Part shown: positions 1-7,059 of the stretch, in pieces
Layout: each line of letters opens with the position of its first letter
Position numbering within the stretch: the stretch's first letter is position 1
From: an uncultured Collinsella sp.
GTDB taxonomy: Bacteria > Actinomycetota > Coriobacteriia > Coriobacteriales > Coriobacteriaceae
Reading direction: 5' to 3'
Length of the DNA stretch: 25,504 bases
Assembly (NCBI GenBank): GCA_937969105.1
Contig: CALBUZ010000079.1
Location: 1-25,504, forward strand
The notes under the pieces: model-generated
What the model was told of the DNA's origin: nothing
Seen by the model: only the letters and a program-made list of their open reading frames with translations
Database searches by the model: none
Translations under genes and position numbers: made by a program

Positions 1-1
1 A

Positions 2-1306
2 AAGGCCTTGTTCATTACGGGTTCTCGCCAGATCGGCAAAAGCTATTCGATTCGCGCATTTGGCAAAGCCAGCCATGCAACCTACATCGAGCTTAACCTC
101 ATGGAAAATCGCCAGGCAAAAGATGCTCTTCTCGAGGCGCGGGATGCCGATGATTTCATCAGTAGGGTGACGCTTCTTTCGGGAAAGTCGATTGCGCCAG
201 GCAAAACGCTCGTGTTTATCGATGAGGTCCAGGAGGCCCCCGACATCATGACGATGGCAAAGTTCCTTGTTGAGGACGGGAGGTGCCGCTGGGCGTTTTC
301 GGGGTCAATGCTCGGGACTCAGTTCAAGGGCGTCAGGTCCTATCCCGTGGGATATGTCCACGAGCTTAGGATGTTCCCGCTCGATTTCGAGGAGTTTTGC
401 TGGGCAATCGGGGTGAGCGAGGGGGCTCGCCAAACGATACGTGACGCGTGTATCAGCGAGAGGCCCGTTCCTGATTACATTCATGACGCGATGATGGCAA
501 ACTTCAGGACCTATACCGTTGTCGGCGGAATGCCGGAGGTCGTGCAGCGTTTCCTTGACACGCAGGGCGACCTTGCCTCTGTTCGTCAGCTACAGTCAGA
601 GCTCAACGAACAGTACCGGCGGGATATCTCCAAGTATGCAAGCGGGCGAGCCCTTCAGGTGCAGAGCATCTACGATCAGCTCCCTATTATGCTCGAGGGC
701 GAAAACAAGCGCTTCGTGCTCAATTCCATTGACCCTAAGGCGCACTACGAGAAGTATCAGCGAGATTTTGTATGGCTTGTCGATGCCGGCGTTGCTCTCA
801 AAGCCGATATCGTAACCGAGCCAAAATCGCCCCTGCTCAAGACGGCACGGCCATCGCAGTTCAAGCTATATCAATCGGATACGGGCATGTTGATGGCGCG
901 CTACCCCGTTGGAGTCGCCCAAGCGGCGTATCTTGATAGCAAGGAGCCCAATCTGGGCGGCATTTACGAAAACGTGGTGGCCCAGCAGCTGGCTGCCCAA
1001 AATCGCCAGCTTTACTACTATCAGACAAAAAAGCGCGGTGAAGTGGACTTTGTGGTCGATGGACCGGATGGGACGGCTGTTCCGATCGAGGTTAAATCGG
1101 GCTCCTATTACCACGCGCACGCTGCGCTCGGTCATGTGCTTGATACGGCTGAATATGGCGTAAGGCTCGGGATCGTTTTCTCGAGAGGCAACGTTGAGCG
1201 CAACGGAGCGGTTCTCTATTTGCCGCTATATGCGACCTGGGCCCTTTCGGATGTTTTGGGCGACTCCTGCGCCGAGGGGATAAAGCTGGAGGTCAAGGCG
1301 GTCTAG
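2..1306 (+). CDS. DUF4143-type AAA ATPase with C-terminal nuclease-like domain, 5' end cut by the window
   Basis: The frame is open from the first bases of the window, so the true start lies upstream. The visible protein begins at the P-loop GSRQIGKS (residues 5-12 counted from the TTG at base 8), followed by a Walker B segment LVFIDEVQE (about 68-76). Family members usually have 20-30 residues before the P-loop, so little is missing. The C-terminal part carries a PD-(D/E)XK-like signature, GEVDFVV then IEVKSG, as in the DUF4143 domain. These ATPases are common in anaerobes and archaea, but their cellular role is poorly known; links to DNA repair, defence or plasmid functions have been suggested only by domain content. 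The TTG at base 8 is inside the domain and is not a credible start. It converges on the phosphatase gene downstream. Family assignment is firm; function is not. Confidence 0.88.
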   Translation, partial: KALFITGSRQIGKSYSIRAFGKASHATYIELNLMENRQAKDALLEARDADDFISRVTLLSGKSIAPGKTLVFIDEVQEAPDIMTMAKFLVEDGRCRWAFSGSMLGTQFKGVRSYPVGYVHELRMFPLDFEEFCWAIGVSEGARQTIRDACISERPVPDYIHDAMMANFRTYTVVGGMPEVVQRFLDTQGDLASVRQLQSELNEQYRRDISKYASGRALQVQSIYDQLPIMLEGENKRFVLNSIDPKAHYEKYQRDFVWLVDAGVALKADIVTEPKSPLLKTARPSQFKLYQSDTGMLMARYPVGVAQAAYLDSKEPNLGGIYENVVAQQLAAQNRQLYYYQTKKRGEVDFVVDGPDGTAVPIEVKSGSYYHAHAALGHVLDTAEYGVRLGIVFSRGNVERNGAVLYLPLYATWALSDVLGDSCAEGIKLEVKAV

Positions 1307-1318
1307 GGCCAGTCCCGG

Positions 1319-1349
1319 ATGTGGCAAAGGGGCAGTCCCTTTGTCACAT
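1319..1349. repeat. 31-nt imperfect palindrome, TGTGACAAAG family, copy 1
   Basis: Fifteen-base arms flank a single central A. The right arm is GTCCCTTTGTCACAT, and the left arm matches its complement except at two positions that could form G-U pairs in RNA. It sits 12 bases after the stop of the DUF4143 gene. The same palindrome recurs at 11521-11553. Confidence 0.75.
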
Positions 1350-1353
1350 TCAT

Positions 1354-1417
1354 GAGTGTGGATTTTCTCCCGTTTAGAGCGCACTCGAACGCTCAAAGCG
1401 GGAGAAAATCCACGCTC
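1354..1417. terminator. Long hairpin between convergent genes, probable bidirectional terminator or dispersed repeat
   Basis: Arms 1354-1372 and 1399-1417 form a 19-bp stem around the perfect core GTGGATTTTCTCCCG, with one T-G mismatch. An inner GAGCG/CGCTC stem (1377-1381 with 1390-1394) closes an 8-base loop. On the + strand it is followed by GTTTTA, a modest T tract. Lying between two genes that point at each other, it could stop transcription from both sides. The stem is longer than needed for termination, so a mobile repeat that settled here is equally possible. Confidence 0.6.
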
Positions 1418-1463
1418 GTTTTATGCCGATGGCGTGGCCCGTGTGCCCGCGCCGCCCGAGCGC

Positions 1464-1910
1464 CTACAGCTGCTCGAGCATAGCGGTGCAACCGGCGAGT
1501 ACATCGCGGTAGGTGACGTCGAAATTGCCGGTGTACCAGGGGTCGGCCACGTCGCCGGGGCGCTCGGTCCAATCGAGCAAGCGCGTAATCTTGCCGTCGG
1601 GGTCGTCGCCAAAGATGCGACGCAGGCCACGCGCGTTCTCAGCATCCATATAGACAATGTGGTCCCAGTCGCCATACTCCGCGCGACGCACCTGCCGTGC
1701 ACGATGTGCGACGACGGGAATCCCGACCTCGCGTAGCTTGGCAACGGTACCGTGGTGTGGCGGGTTGCCGATCTCCTCGGTCGAGGTCGCAGCGGAATCA
1801 ACGACAAACTCGCCCGCGCGCCCGGCGCGCCGCACCAGCTCGGTAAACACCGACTCGGCCATCGTCGAGCGGCAGATGTTCCCATAGCAGATAAACAGTA
1901 CGCGTTGCAC
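1464..1910 (-). CDS. Low-molecular-weight protein tyrosine phosphatase
   Basis: This encodes a cytoplasmic phosphatase of the LMW-PTP/ArsC-like family. The catalytic P-loop CYGNICRS (C8 to R14, CX5R) lies at the N-terminus and the general-acid motif DPWYTG at about 123-128. The open frame extends 19 codons further to an ATG at 1967, but that would put extra residues before the P-loop. I chose the GTG at 1910, which has GAAAGG about 9 bases upstream and gives 148 residues, normal for the family, with the P-loop beginning at residue 8. Bacterial members either dephosphorylate tyrosine kinases of capsule and exopolysaccharide synthesis or act on small phospho-substrates; no kinase partner is visible here. 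It follows the RpiR gene on the same strand after 60 bases with no clear terminator between, so the two may share a transcript. Confidence 0.9.
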   Translation of the reverse strand: MQRVLFICYGNICRSTMAESVFTELVRRAGRAGEFVVDSAATSTEEIGNPPHHGTVAKLREVGIPVVAHRARQVRRAEYGDWDHIVYMDAENARGLRRIFGDDPDGKITRLLDWTERPGDVADPWYTGNFDVTYRDVLAGCTAMLEQL

Positions 1911-1970
1911 AGGACGATACCTTTCATATAGAAGGCTGCTAAAGAGTCGAAGCCGGGCGCATGCCAAGTT

Positions 1971-2720
1971 TTATTTCTTGGCCAGTTTGAAGTAGCGCTC
2001 AAAAATCAATTCGAAAACGTAATAGAACATCAATCGACTGTCGAGGTCCATGCTGCCCAAGCGGATTTCTTTTTGCACGGTGTAGATAGGGTAGTCGGCT
2101 AGTTTCGAGAGAGAATTTCGAGAAAAGCCGGTGAGCGTGACGACCTTGCATCCGCGCGTTTTGGCTATCGATGTGGCATCAATAGACACCTGCGTCTCGC
2201 CGCTTACGGAAACGCTGAAGACCAGGTCGTTTTTGCCGAGGAGTTCTGCGTAATGCCTCATGACGTGGCGTTCACTGAGCGTGTCGGTGTTCTTGCCCAT
2301 AATCTTGAGCTTTTCAGCCATCTCAAGGCACGGGTACTTCGAAAAGCCCGAGCAGAAGAACACGATATGCGAGGCGTCTTGGATAAGACTCACAACCGAA
2401 TCGATGACCCGGTCGTTAAGCAGATCTTTGGTCTGTACGAGCTGGGTATCAAGAGGAAGTGCCTCGATAGTGAATCGATTGCGGTCGAGCGAGGCGGAAT
2501 ACGATTGTTTGAGCTCCGTAAACCCCGAGAAGCCAAGCTTGTGGGCAAGCCTGACGATTGTATTGGGAGCGACGAAGAACCGTTCAGCAACGCTCTTAAG
2601 CGTGACATCGTCAATATCATCACGCAGCTCGATGATGTAGCGCATGATCTCGCCTTCGAGATCGTTGAGCTTGCTCTCGCCAGCTCGCACATGATCATAA
2701 AAAGATTCTTGATCTTTCAT
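1971..2720 (-). CDS. RpiR/MurR-family transcriptional regulator of cassette 1
   Basis: The predicted 249-residue protein has an N-terminal HTH_6 domain (about 15-75; the stretch LKSVAERFFVAPNTIVRLAH is typical) and a C-terminal SIS sugar-phosphate-binding domain (about 105-230, with FFCSGFSKYPCLEMAEKL and SVSGET). SIS domains in this family sense phosphosugars. The start is the ATG at 2720 with AGGGG upstream. The longer open frame to 2900 adds 60 residues from intergenic sequence that do not look like protein of this family. It is divergent from the GH4 glucosidase and EIICB permease genes, so it most likely controls them in response to an imported alpha-glucoside phosphate. Whether it activates or represses cannot be told from sequence. 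It is only distantly similar to the second RpiR gene in this window. Confidence 0.92.
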   Translation of the reverse strand: MKDQESFYDHVRAGESKLNDLEGEIMRYIIELRDDIDDVTLKSVAERFFVAPNTIVRLAHKLGFSGFTELKQSYSASLDRNRFTIEALPLDTQLVQTKDLLNDRVIDSVVSLIQDASHIVFFCSGFSKYPCLEMAEKLKIMGKNTDTLSERHVMRHYAELLGKNDLVFSVSVSGETQVSIDATSIAKTRGCKVVTLTGFSRNSLSKLADYPIYTVQKEIRLGSMDLDSRLMFYYVFELIFERYFKLAKK

Positions 2721-2809
2721 AAGATGTTTCAGCCCCTCGCACCTCGTCGTATATATGGTACCGCTTTGTGTTGCCAGGTGAGAAATCGGTAATCGGTCAA
2801 GATTGCCTA

Positions 2810-2828
2810 TTGCCCATGAACTGGGCAA
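2810..2828. promoter_or_regulatory. Perfect 7-bp interrupted palindrome in the divergent RpiR-GH4 control region
   Basis: TTGCCCA-tgaac-TGGGCAA lies within the 298-base gap between the divergent regulator and glucosidase (2721-3018), a natural place for an operator. Two weaker dyads are near: ACACA-N4-TGTGT at 2845-2858 and GCGAAA-N13-TTTCGC at 2864-2888. An AT-rich TATATA at 2750-2755 could be a -10 for the regulator. I could not define a convincing sigma-70 promoter for the glucosidase. Binding of the regulator to any of these is an inference. Confidence 0.4.
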
Positions 2829-3018
2829 ACGTGCGTGTCTGCCTACACATATCTGTGTTGTGAGCGAAATCATGTGTCCCCGTTTCGCATTGGCCCACAC
2901 GGAGACTCTCAGATGACCTTATGTCGCAAAATATCAATCGAAACGAAGCAAGCCGAGGACAACCGCGGAGCCCAAGGTCTTCGAGAACACCGATCAGCCA
3001 ACCCTGGAGGGACGGAAC

Positions 3019-4344
3019 ATGAAGGATAAGCTCAATATTGTGATCGTTGGCGGCGGCTCCACGTGGTGCCCTGGCATTCTTAAAGCCCTGACCAAGCACA
3101 TGGACATTCTGCCGCTGAACCGCGTGATGCTCTATGACATCGATGCCGAGCGTCAGCGTCCGATCGGCGAGTTTGGCAAGATCCTCTTCGCCGAGGAGGA
3201 GCCCGGTGTGGAGTTTGGTTACACCACCGATAAGGACGAGGCTTACACCGACGTCGACTTTGTGCTCTGCCAGATTCGTACCGGCGGCTACGAGATGCGT
3301 AGCAAGGACGAGAAGATTCCGCTGCATATGGGAATCATCGGCCAGGAAACGGTGGGCCCTGGCGGCATGGCTTACGGTATGCGCTCCATGCATGACATGG
3401 TTGAGATCGTCAACGACGTTCGCGCTCATAGCCCGGAGGCGTGGATTATCAACTACACCAACCCGGCTGCTATTGTGGCATATGGTCTCGAGCGCGTCCT
3501 GCCCGATGAGCATCGCGTCCTCAACATCTGCGATCAGCCCGTCAACCTCATGCGCTCTTACGGCCGCCTGCTCGGTCGCGATATGAGCAAGACGGAGCCC
3601 GTGTACTTTGGTCTCAATCACTTCGGTTGGTTCAAGCACATCTACGATGAAGAGGGCCATGACCTCGTCCCGCAGATTAAGGAGTACACGGAGAAGAACG
3701 GCTTCCTTCCTGCCGATGCCGAGCAGCGTGACCAGTCCTGGCTCGACACCTACGCCATGGTCAAGGACATGCTCGAGGACTTCCCCGACTATCTGCCCAA
3801 CACTTATCTGCAGTACTATCTGTATCCCGAGTACAAGGTCGCTCACCTCGACCCCGACTACACTCGTTCCGACGAGGTTATCAACGGTCGTGAGAAGCGC
3901 GTGTTCGCCGAGTGCGAGCGTGTTGCCAAAGTCGGCACCGCAAAGAACTCCTCGGTTGTGCAGAACGATGCTCATGGCGATATGATCGTGGAAATCACCT
4001 CGGCCATTTATCGCAACACCAATAAGACCTTCATTGTCATCGTGCCCAATAACGGCATTATCGAGGGTATGCCCGATGACGCCATGGTCGAGGTCGCGGC
4101 AAGCGTGGGCGCCAATGGCCCGCAGCCCTATGCTGTTGGCAAGATCGGCACCTTCTATCGCGGCCTTATGGAGAACCAGTACGCCTATGAGCGTCTGACT
4201 GTTGAGGCTTGGATGGAGGGTTCCTACGAGAAGGCCCTGCAGGCACTCACGCTTAATCGTCTGGTCGGTGACGCAAAGAAGGCGCGCAAGGTGCTCGATA
4301 AGCTCATTGAGGCCAATAAGGATTACTGGCCGGAGCTTAAGTAA
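3019..4344 (+). CDS. GH4 NAD/metal-dependent 6-phospho-alpha-glucosidase-like enzyme, CDQP variant
   Basis: This 441-residue glycoside hydrolase family 4 protein would cleave a 6-phospho-glucoside delivered by the adjacent permease. Family 4 enzymes need NAD and a divalent metal. Visible are the N-terminal dinucleotide-binding loop GGGSTWCPG (11-19), the INYTNPAA segment (144-151), the metal-binding cysteine in NICDQP (C171) and histidine in GLNHFGWF (H201), the putative acid D172, and LPNTYLQYYL. In characterised maltose-6-phosphate hydrolases (GlvA, AglB) the motif at the cysteine is CDMP; here Met is replaced by Gln. The loop also has W where relatives usually have Y or F. Overall length and order match the GlvA group, so alpha-specificity is likely but less certain than for the second copy. 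The start is set by GGAGG 8 bases upstream. Likely co-transcribed with the permease 82 bases downstream. Confidence 0.92.
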   Translation: MKDKLNIVIVGGGSTWCPGILKALTKHMDILPLNRVMLYDIDAERQRPIGEFGKILFAEEEPGVEFGYTTDKDEAYTDVDFVLCQIRTGGYEMRSKDEKIPLHMGIIGQETVGPGGMAYGMRSMHDMVEIVNDVRAHSPEAWIINYTNPAAIVAYGLERVLPDEHRVLNICDQPVNLMRSYGRLLGRDMSKTEPVYFGLNHFGWFKHIYDEEGHDLVPQIKEYTEKNGFLPADAEQRDQSWLDTYAMVKDMLEDFPDYLPNTYLQYYLYPEYKVAHLDPDYTRSDEVINGREKRVFAECERVAKVGTAKNSSVVQNDAHGDMIVEITSAIYRNTNKTFIVIVPNNGIIEGMPDDAMVEVAASVGANGPQPYAVGKIGTFYRGLMENQYAYERLTVEAWMEGSYEKALQALTLNRLVGDAKKARKVLDKLIEANKDYWPELK

Positions 4345-4373
4345 CTAGTTCCATAGCGCTTGACAACTGTTAT

Positions 4374-4412
4374 GGGGCGTGTGGGTTGTAGAACTGCACG
4401 CCCCGTTTCTTT
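4374..4412 (+). terminator. Intercistronic hairpin with T-rich tail, possible attenuator
   Basis: Perfect 8-bp GC-rich arms GGGGCGTG (4374-4381) and CACGCCCC (4397-4404) are followed by GTTTCTTT, then directly by the AAGAGGGG ribosome site of the permease. Between two genes that should work together, it may lower expression of the downstream gene or protect the mRNA end rather than fully terminate. Confidence 0.5.
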
Positions 4413-4426
4413 AAGAGGGGTATCCC

Positions 4427-5989
4427 ATGAACAAAGATGAGCTGCTGGCAAAGTTCCAGCGCCTGGGCAAAGTCCTCATGACGCCTGTCCTGATCCTGCC
4501 AATCGCCGGCATCCTTCAGGGCTTTGGTAATGCCTTTACCAGCCCCACCCTTACGGCAGCTGTTCCCTGGCTTGCTGCTCCGGGCTTTGCGATTTTCTTT
4601 TCGATTCTCAAGGCCGCAGCCGGCATCGTTATGAACAACATCCCGGTTATCTTCTCGATTTGTCTCGCCTATGGCTTCGCCAAGTCCGAGAAGGCTACCG
4701 CGGCGCTTTGTGGCTTTTTGGGCTACATGTGCATGAACTCCGTGATGGGCACATTCCTTACGGCGACTGGCGTTATCGATCCCGCGAATCTTACGACGGG
4801 CCAGAGCACAATCCTCGGTATCACCACGCTCGACACTGGCGTTATCGGCGGTCTTCTGGTGGGTGCAATCGTCGCATGGTTGCATAACCGTTACTACAAG
4901 ATTGAGCTGCCTGCCGTGTTCTCCATCTTCAACGGCACGCGCTTTATCCCGGCGGTGACGCTGCTCTCATGCAGCATCCTCGCATTGGTCATGTCCTTTG
5001 TTTTCCCGTTTATTCAGAACGCTCTCGGCGCACTGTCCGAGTTCATCAAGACTACGGGTGCCTTTGGTGCATTTGTCTACGGCGCCGGCGAGCGCATGCT
5101 CCTGCCTTTTGGCCTGCATCACTTTGTCTATTTGCCGTTCTTCTTCACGTCGCTCGGTGGCGTCGAGACCATCGACGGCCAGACTGTTCAGGGCGCTATC
5201 AATATCTACAACGCGATCCTGGGCTCTCCCAGCACGCCGTTTAACATTGAGGTCAGCCGTTTTGTCATGAACGGCAAGGTTATCTTCGCCATGTTCGGCC
5301 TGCCCGGCGCTGCACTCGCCTTCTACAAGACGGCACTTCCCAAGAACAAGAAGAAGACCGCAGCGCTCATGATCGCCATCGTGGTGCCTTGCATCCTCTC
5401 CGGCATTACCGAGCCGCTCGAGTACTCCTTCCTGTTTATCGCGCCCATCCTCTACGTGTTCCACGCCCTCATGGCTGGTCTTGCCTATGCGCTGACCTAT
5501 ATCCTGCAGTTCAACGTGGCCGGTTCCGCATCCTTTGGCGGCCCGCTCCTGTCGTTGATCTTTAATGGCATTATGGGTGCAGCCAAGGGCTCCAACTGGC
5601 AGGTTATCCTGTTCCTCGGCCCCATCTACTTCGTGGCGTACTACTTCGTCTTCAAGTTCATCATTCTTAAGAAGGGCCTTAAGACCCCCGGCCGCGAGGA
5701 AGAGTCCGACGATGAGGCCGAAAAGGCTCCCAAGACCGTGATCAGCGACCTCATTCCCGCCATCGTTGAGGCAGTGGGCGGCGACAACAACATTAAGTCT
5801 GTCGAGGCCTGCTTCACCCGTCTGCGCATCCAGCTCAATGACTGTGACAAGGTGGTTGATGACGCCGAGTTTACCGAAAAGCTCGAAGCGCGTGGCATCG
5901 TGCATGTCAACGGCGGCGTGCAGATTGTCTACGGTAACATGGCATCTAACTACGCAACTCAGATGCGCGAGCTGCTGGGTATGGAGTAA
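4427..5989 (+). CDS. PTS EIICB permease, glucose/maltose superfamily (alpha-glucoside type), cassette 1
   Basis: The 520-residue protein imports and phosphorylates a sugar. Residues about 1-420 form the membrane EIIC domain, with many hydrophobic helices and the conserved motifs FNGTRFIPA, ERMLLPFGLHH and GITEPLEYSFLF. Residues about 435-520 are the cytoplasmic EIIB domain, with the phosphocysteine in SVEACFTRLR. A charged linker (REEESDDEAEKAP) joins them. There is no EIIA domain, so phosphate must come from a separate EIIA-Glc-like protein. Pairing with a GH4 phospho-glucosidase points to maltose or another alpha-glucoside. The start is set by AAGAGGGG 6 bases before the ATG. It is followed by a strong terminator and is clearly paralogous to the permease at 7060-8640. 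Confidence 0.94.
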   Translation: MNKDELLAKFQRLGKVLMTPVLILPIAGILQGFGNAFTSPTLTAAVPWLAAPGFAIFFSILKAAAGIVMNNIPVIFSICLAYGFAKSEKATAALCGFLGYMCMNSVMGTFLTATGVIDPANLTTGQSTILGITTLDTGVIGGLLVGAIVAWLHNRYYKIELPAVFSIFNGTRFIPAVTLLSCSILALVMSFVFPFIQNALGALSEFIKTTGAFGAFVYGAGERMLLPFGLHHFVYLPFFFTSLGGVETIDGQTVQGAINIYNAILGSPSTPFNIEVSRFVMNGKVIFAMFGLPGAALAFYKTALPKNKKKTAALMIAIVVPCILSGITEPLEYSFLFIAPILYVFHALMAGLAYALTYILQFNVAGSASFGGPLLSLIFNGIMGAAKGSNWQVILFLGPIYFVAYYFVFKFIILKKGLKTPGREEESDDEAEKAPKTVISDLIPAIVEAVGGDNNIKSVEACFTRLRIQLNDCDKVVDDAEFTEKLEARGIVHVNGGVQIVYGNMASNYATQMRELLGME

Positions 5990-6017
5990 ACGCCTCAAAC
6001 ACACGATCAAGATTAAT

Positions 6018-6065
6018 ACAGGCCGGCGTCCGATTCTACAATCGGGCGCCGGCCTGTGCTGTTTT
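6018..6065. terminator. Strong 17-bp stem terminator between convergent cassettes
   Basis: Arms 6018-6034 and 6041-6057 pair over 17 bases with one T-G mismatch around a TCTACA loop, followed on the + strand by GCTGTTTT. It ends the cassette 1 glucosidase-permease transcript and, by symmetry, could also stop the regulator gene arriving on the - strand. The remaining bases to 6181 show nothing recognisable. Confidence 0.85.
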
Positions 6066-6181
6066 GGGGCGAATGGGCAAGTGCATGACGTGCTCGCTGC
6101 TCTCTTTTGGCACTGCCTATCGTGTGCTCGGGCGCCTTGCAACGGTGAGGTGCGTCCTTTTCAGTCCTAGTGTGTTTACGG

Positions 6182-6982
6182 CTAGCGCTGCGCCCGAAGT
6201 CGATTTGCACAGCTGATATACAGAGCGTTAACCGCGCTTTGTAGGCTCATGCCCTCAACCAAGGCGGTCGAGTACTCGCTGATTGACTCCGCGCTCACGG
6301 GTAGCAAGAGCTCGCGCGCCCCGTTGTTATCGAATGTCATGTTGCTCGATATCCAAATAACGCGGCAACCTCGCCGCTTGGCCTCAACGTAAAGATTGAA
6401 GATATGGCTCGTCTTCCCTGAGAACGATACAAAGATGGCTAGATCGTCGGGTTGGAGCAGACAGAGCGACGTCTCCTGTCCCTTGACGGAGCCAAATGAG
6501 AAGCACAGTCGGTTTACGCGGCTCAGCTTTTCGCAGAGTGAGCGGGCGACGAGATTGGAGAATGAGCTTCCGTATACGTAGACATTTTGCGCATCGAGAA
6601 GCCAGTCAACGGCCCGCTCGAGTCGATCTTCAGCGAGCAGGCGTTTTGTTTCAAGCAAAGAGGTCTCTACGATATCGAAATACCAGGGTATATCGATTTG
6701 CTTATGAGCCCTTGCCTCGGTTGTCTCACGCTGGAGCCAAGCGTTGAAGTCGTCAACTTGCTCTTTGAACGATCGAAAGCTCGAGCCGTTTACGCGCCTG
6801 CAGAAGCGCGAGATGGTCGCGGGCGATGTATTGCACGCGCGGGCAAGTTCTTCTATTGAGAGCTCTGGGACCTCGTCGTGATGGGAAAGGGCGTAGAGTG
6901 CGATGTGGGCGTCAAGGCTGCCGCCCTTCTCGACGTCTTCGATGCAAGACCTGAGGTTCGAATAGACCTCGTACATCGACAT
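6182..6982 (-). CDS. RpiR/MurR-family transcriptional regulator of cassette 2
   Basis: This 266-residue regulator has an N-terminal HTH_6 domain (about 1-80; LSIEELARACNTSPATISRF marks the recognition region) and a C-terminal SIS domain (about 125-255, with VYVYGSSFSNLVARSLCEKL and FVSFSGKTSHI). It is expected to bind DNA under control of a phosphosugar. The ATG at 6982 has GGAGTGA just upstream; a second ATG two codons later is less well placed. It is the last gene of the cassette 2 group on the - strand, 77 bases after the permease, with a hairpin between. The likely targets are the two matching sites upstream of the cassette 2 glucosidase. It differs strongly from the other RpiR protein here, so the two cassettes probably answer to different effectors. 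Confidence 0.92.
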   Translation of the reverse strand: MSMYEVYSNLRSCIEDVEKGGSLDAHIALYALSHHDEVPELSIEELARACNTSPATISRFCRRVNGSSFRSFKEQVDDFNAWLQRETTEARAHKQIDIPWYFDIVETSLLETKRLLAEDRLERAVDWLLDAQNVYVYGSSFSNLVARSLCEKLSRVNRLCFSFGSVKGQETSLCLLQPDDLAIFVSFSGKTSHIFNLYVEAKRRGCRVIWISSNMTFDNNGARELLLPVSAESISEYSTALVEGMSLQSAVNALYISCANRLRAQR

Positions 6983-7001
6983 TCAAATCACTCCAAACAA
7001 T

Positions 7002-7037
7002 AATGCTCCGGAGCGGATATGCCATCTCCGGAGCATT
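7002..7037 (-). terminator. Hairpin between permease and regulator of cassette 2
   Basis: Perfect 11-bp arms AATGCTCCGGA (7002-7012) and TCCGGAGCATT (7027-7037) flank a 14-base loop. Read on the - strand the stem is followed by ATTGTTTGG. It lies right after the permease stop and before the regulator, so it may be a leaky terminator that keeps the regulator at low level. Confidence 0.65.
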
Positions 7038-7059
7038 GTGGTGAAGCTATGGGACGGAT

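Noticed and set aside
2797..3975. 392-codon ORF on the - strand opposite the first GH4 gene
   Set aside because: It lies almost wholly antisense to a well-supported enzyme with family motifs, and its own product (rich in V, L, H, G) shows no family pattern. High-GC genes often leave such long antisense frames open.
4360..4391. TTGACA at 4360-4365 as a separate promoter for the cassette 1 permease
   Set aside because: The only -10-like hexamer (TTGTAG) is 20 bases away and lies in the loop of the intercistronic hairpin.
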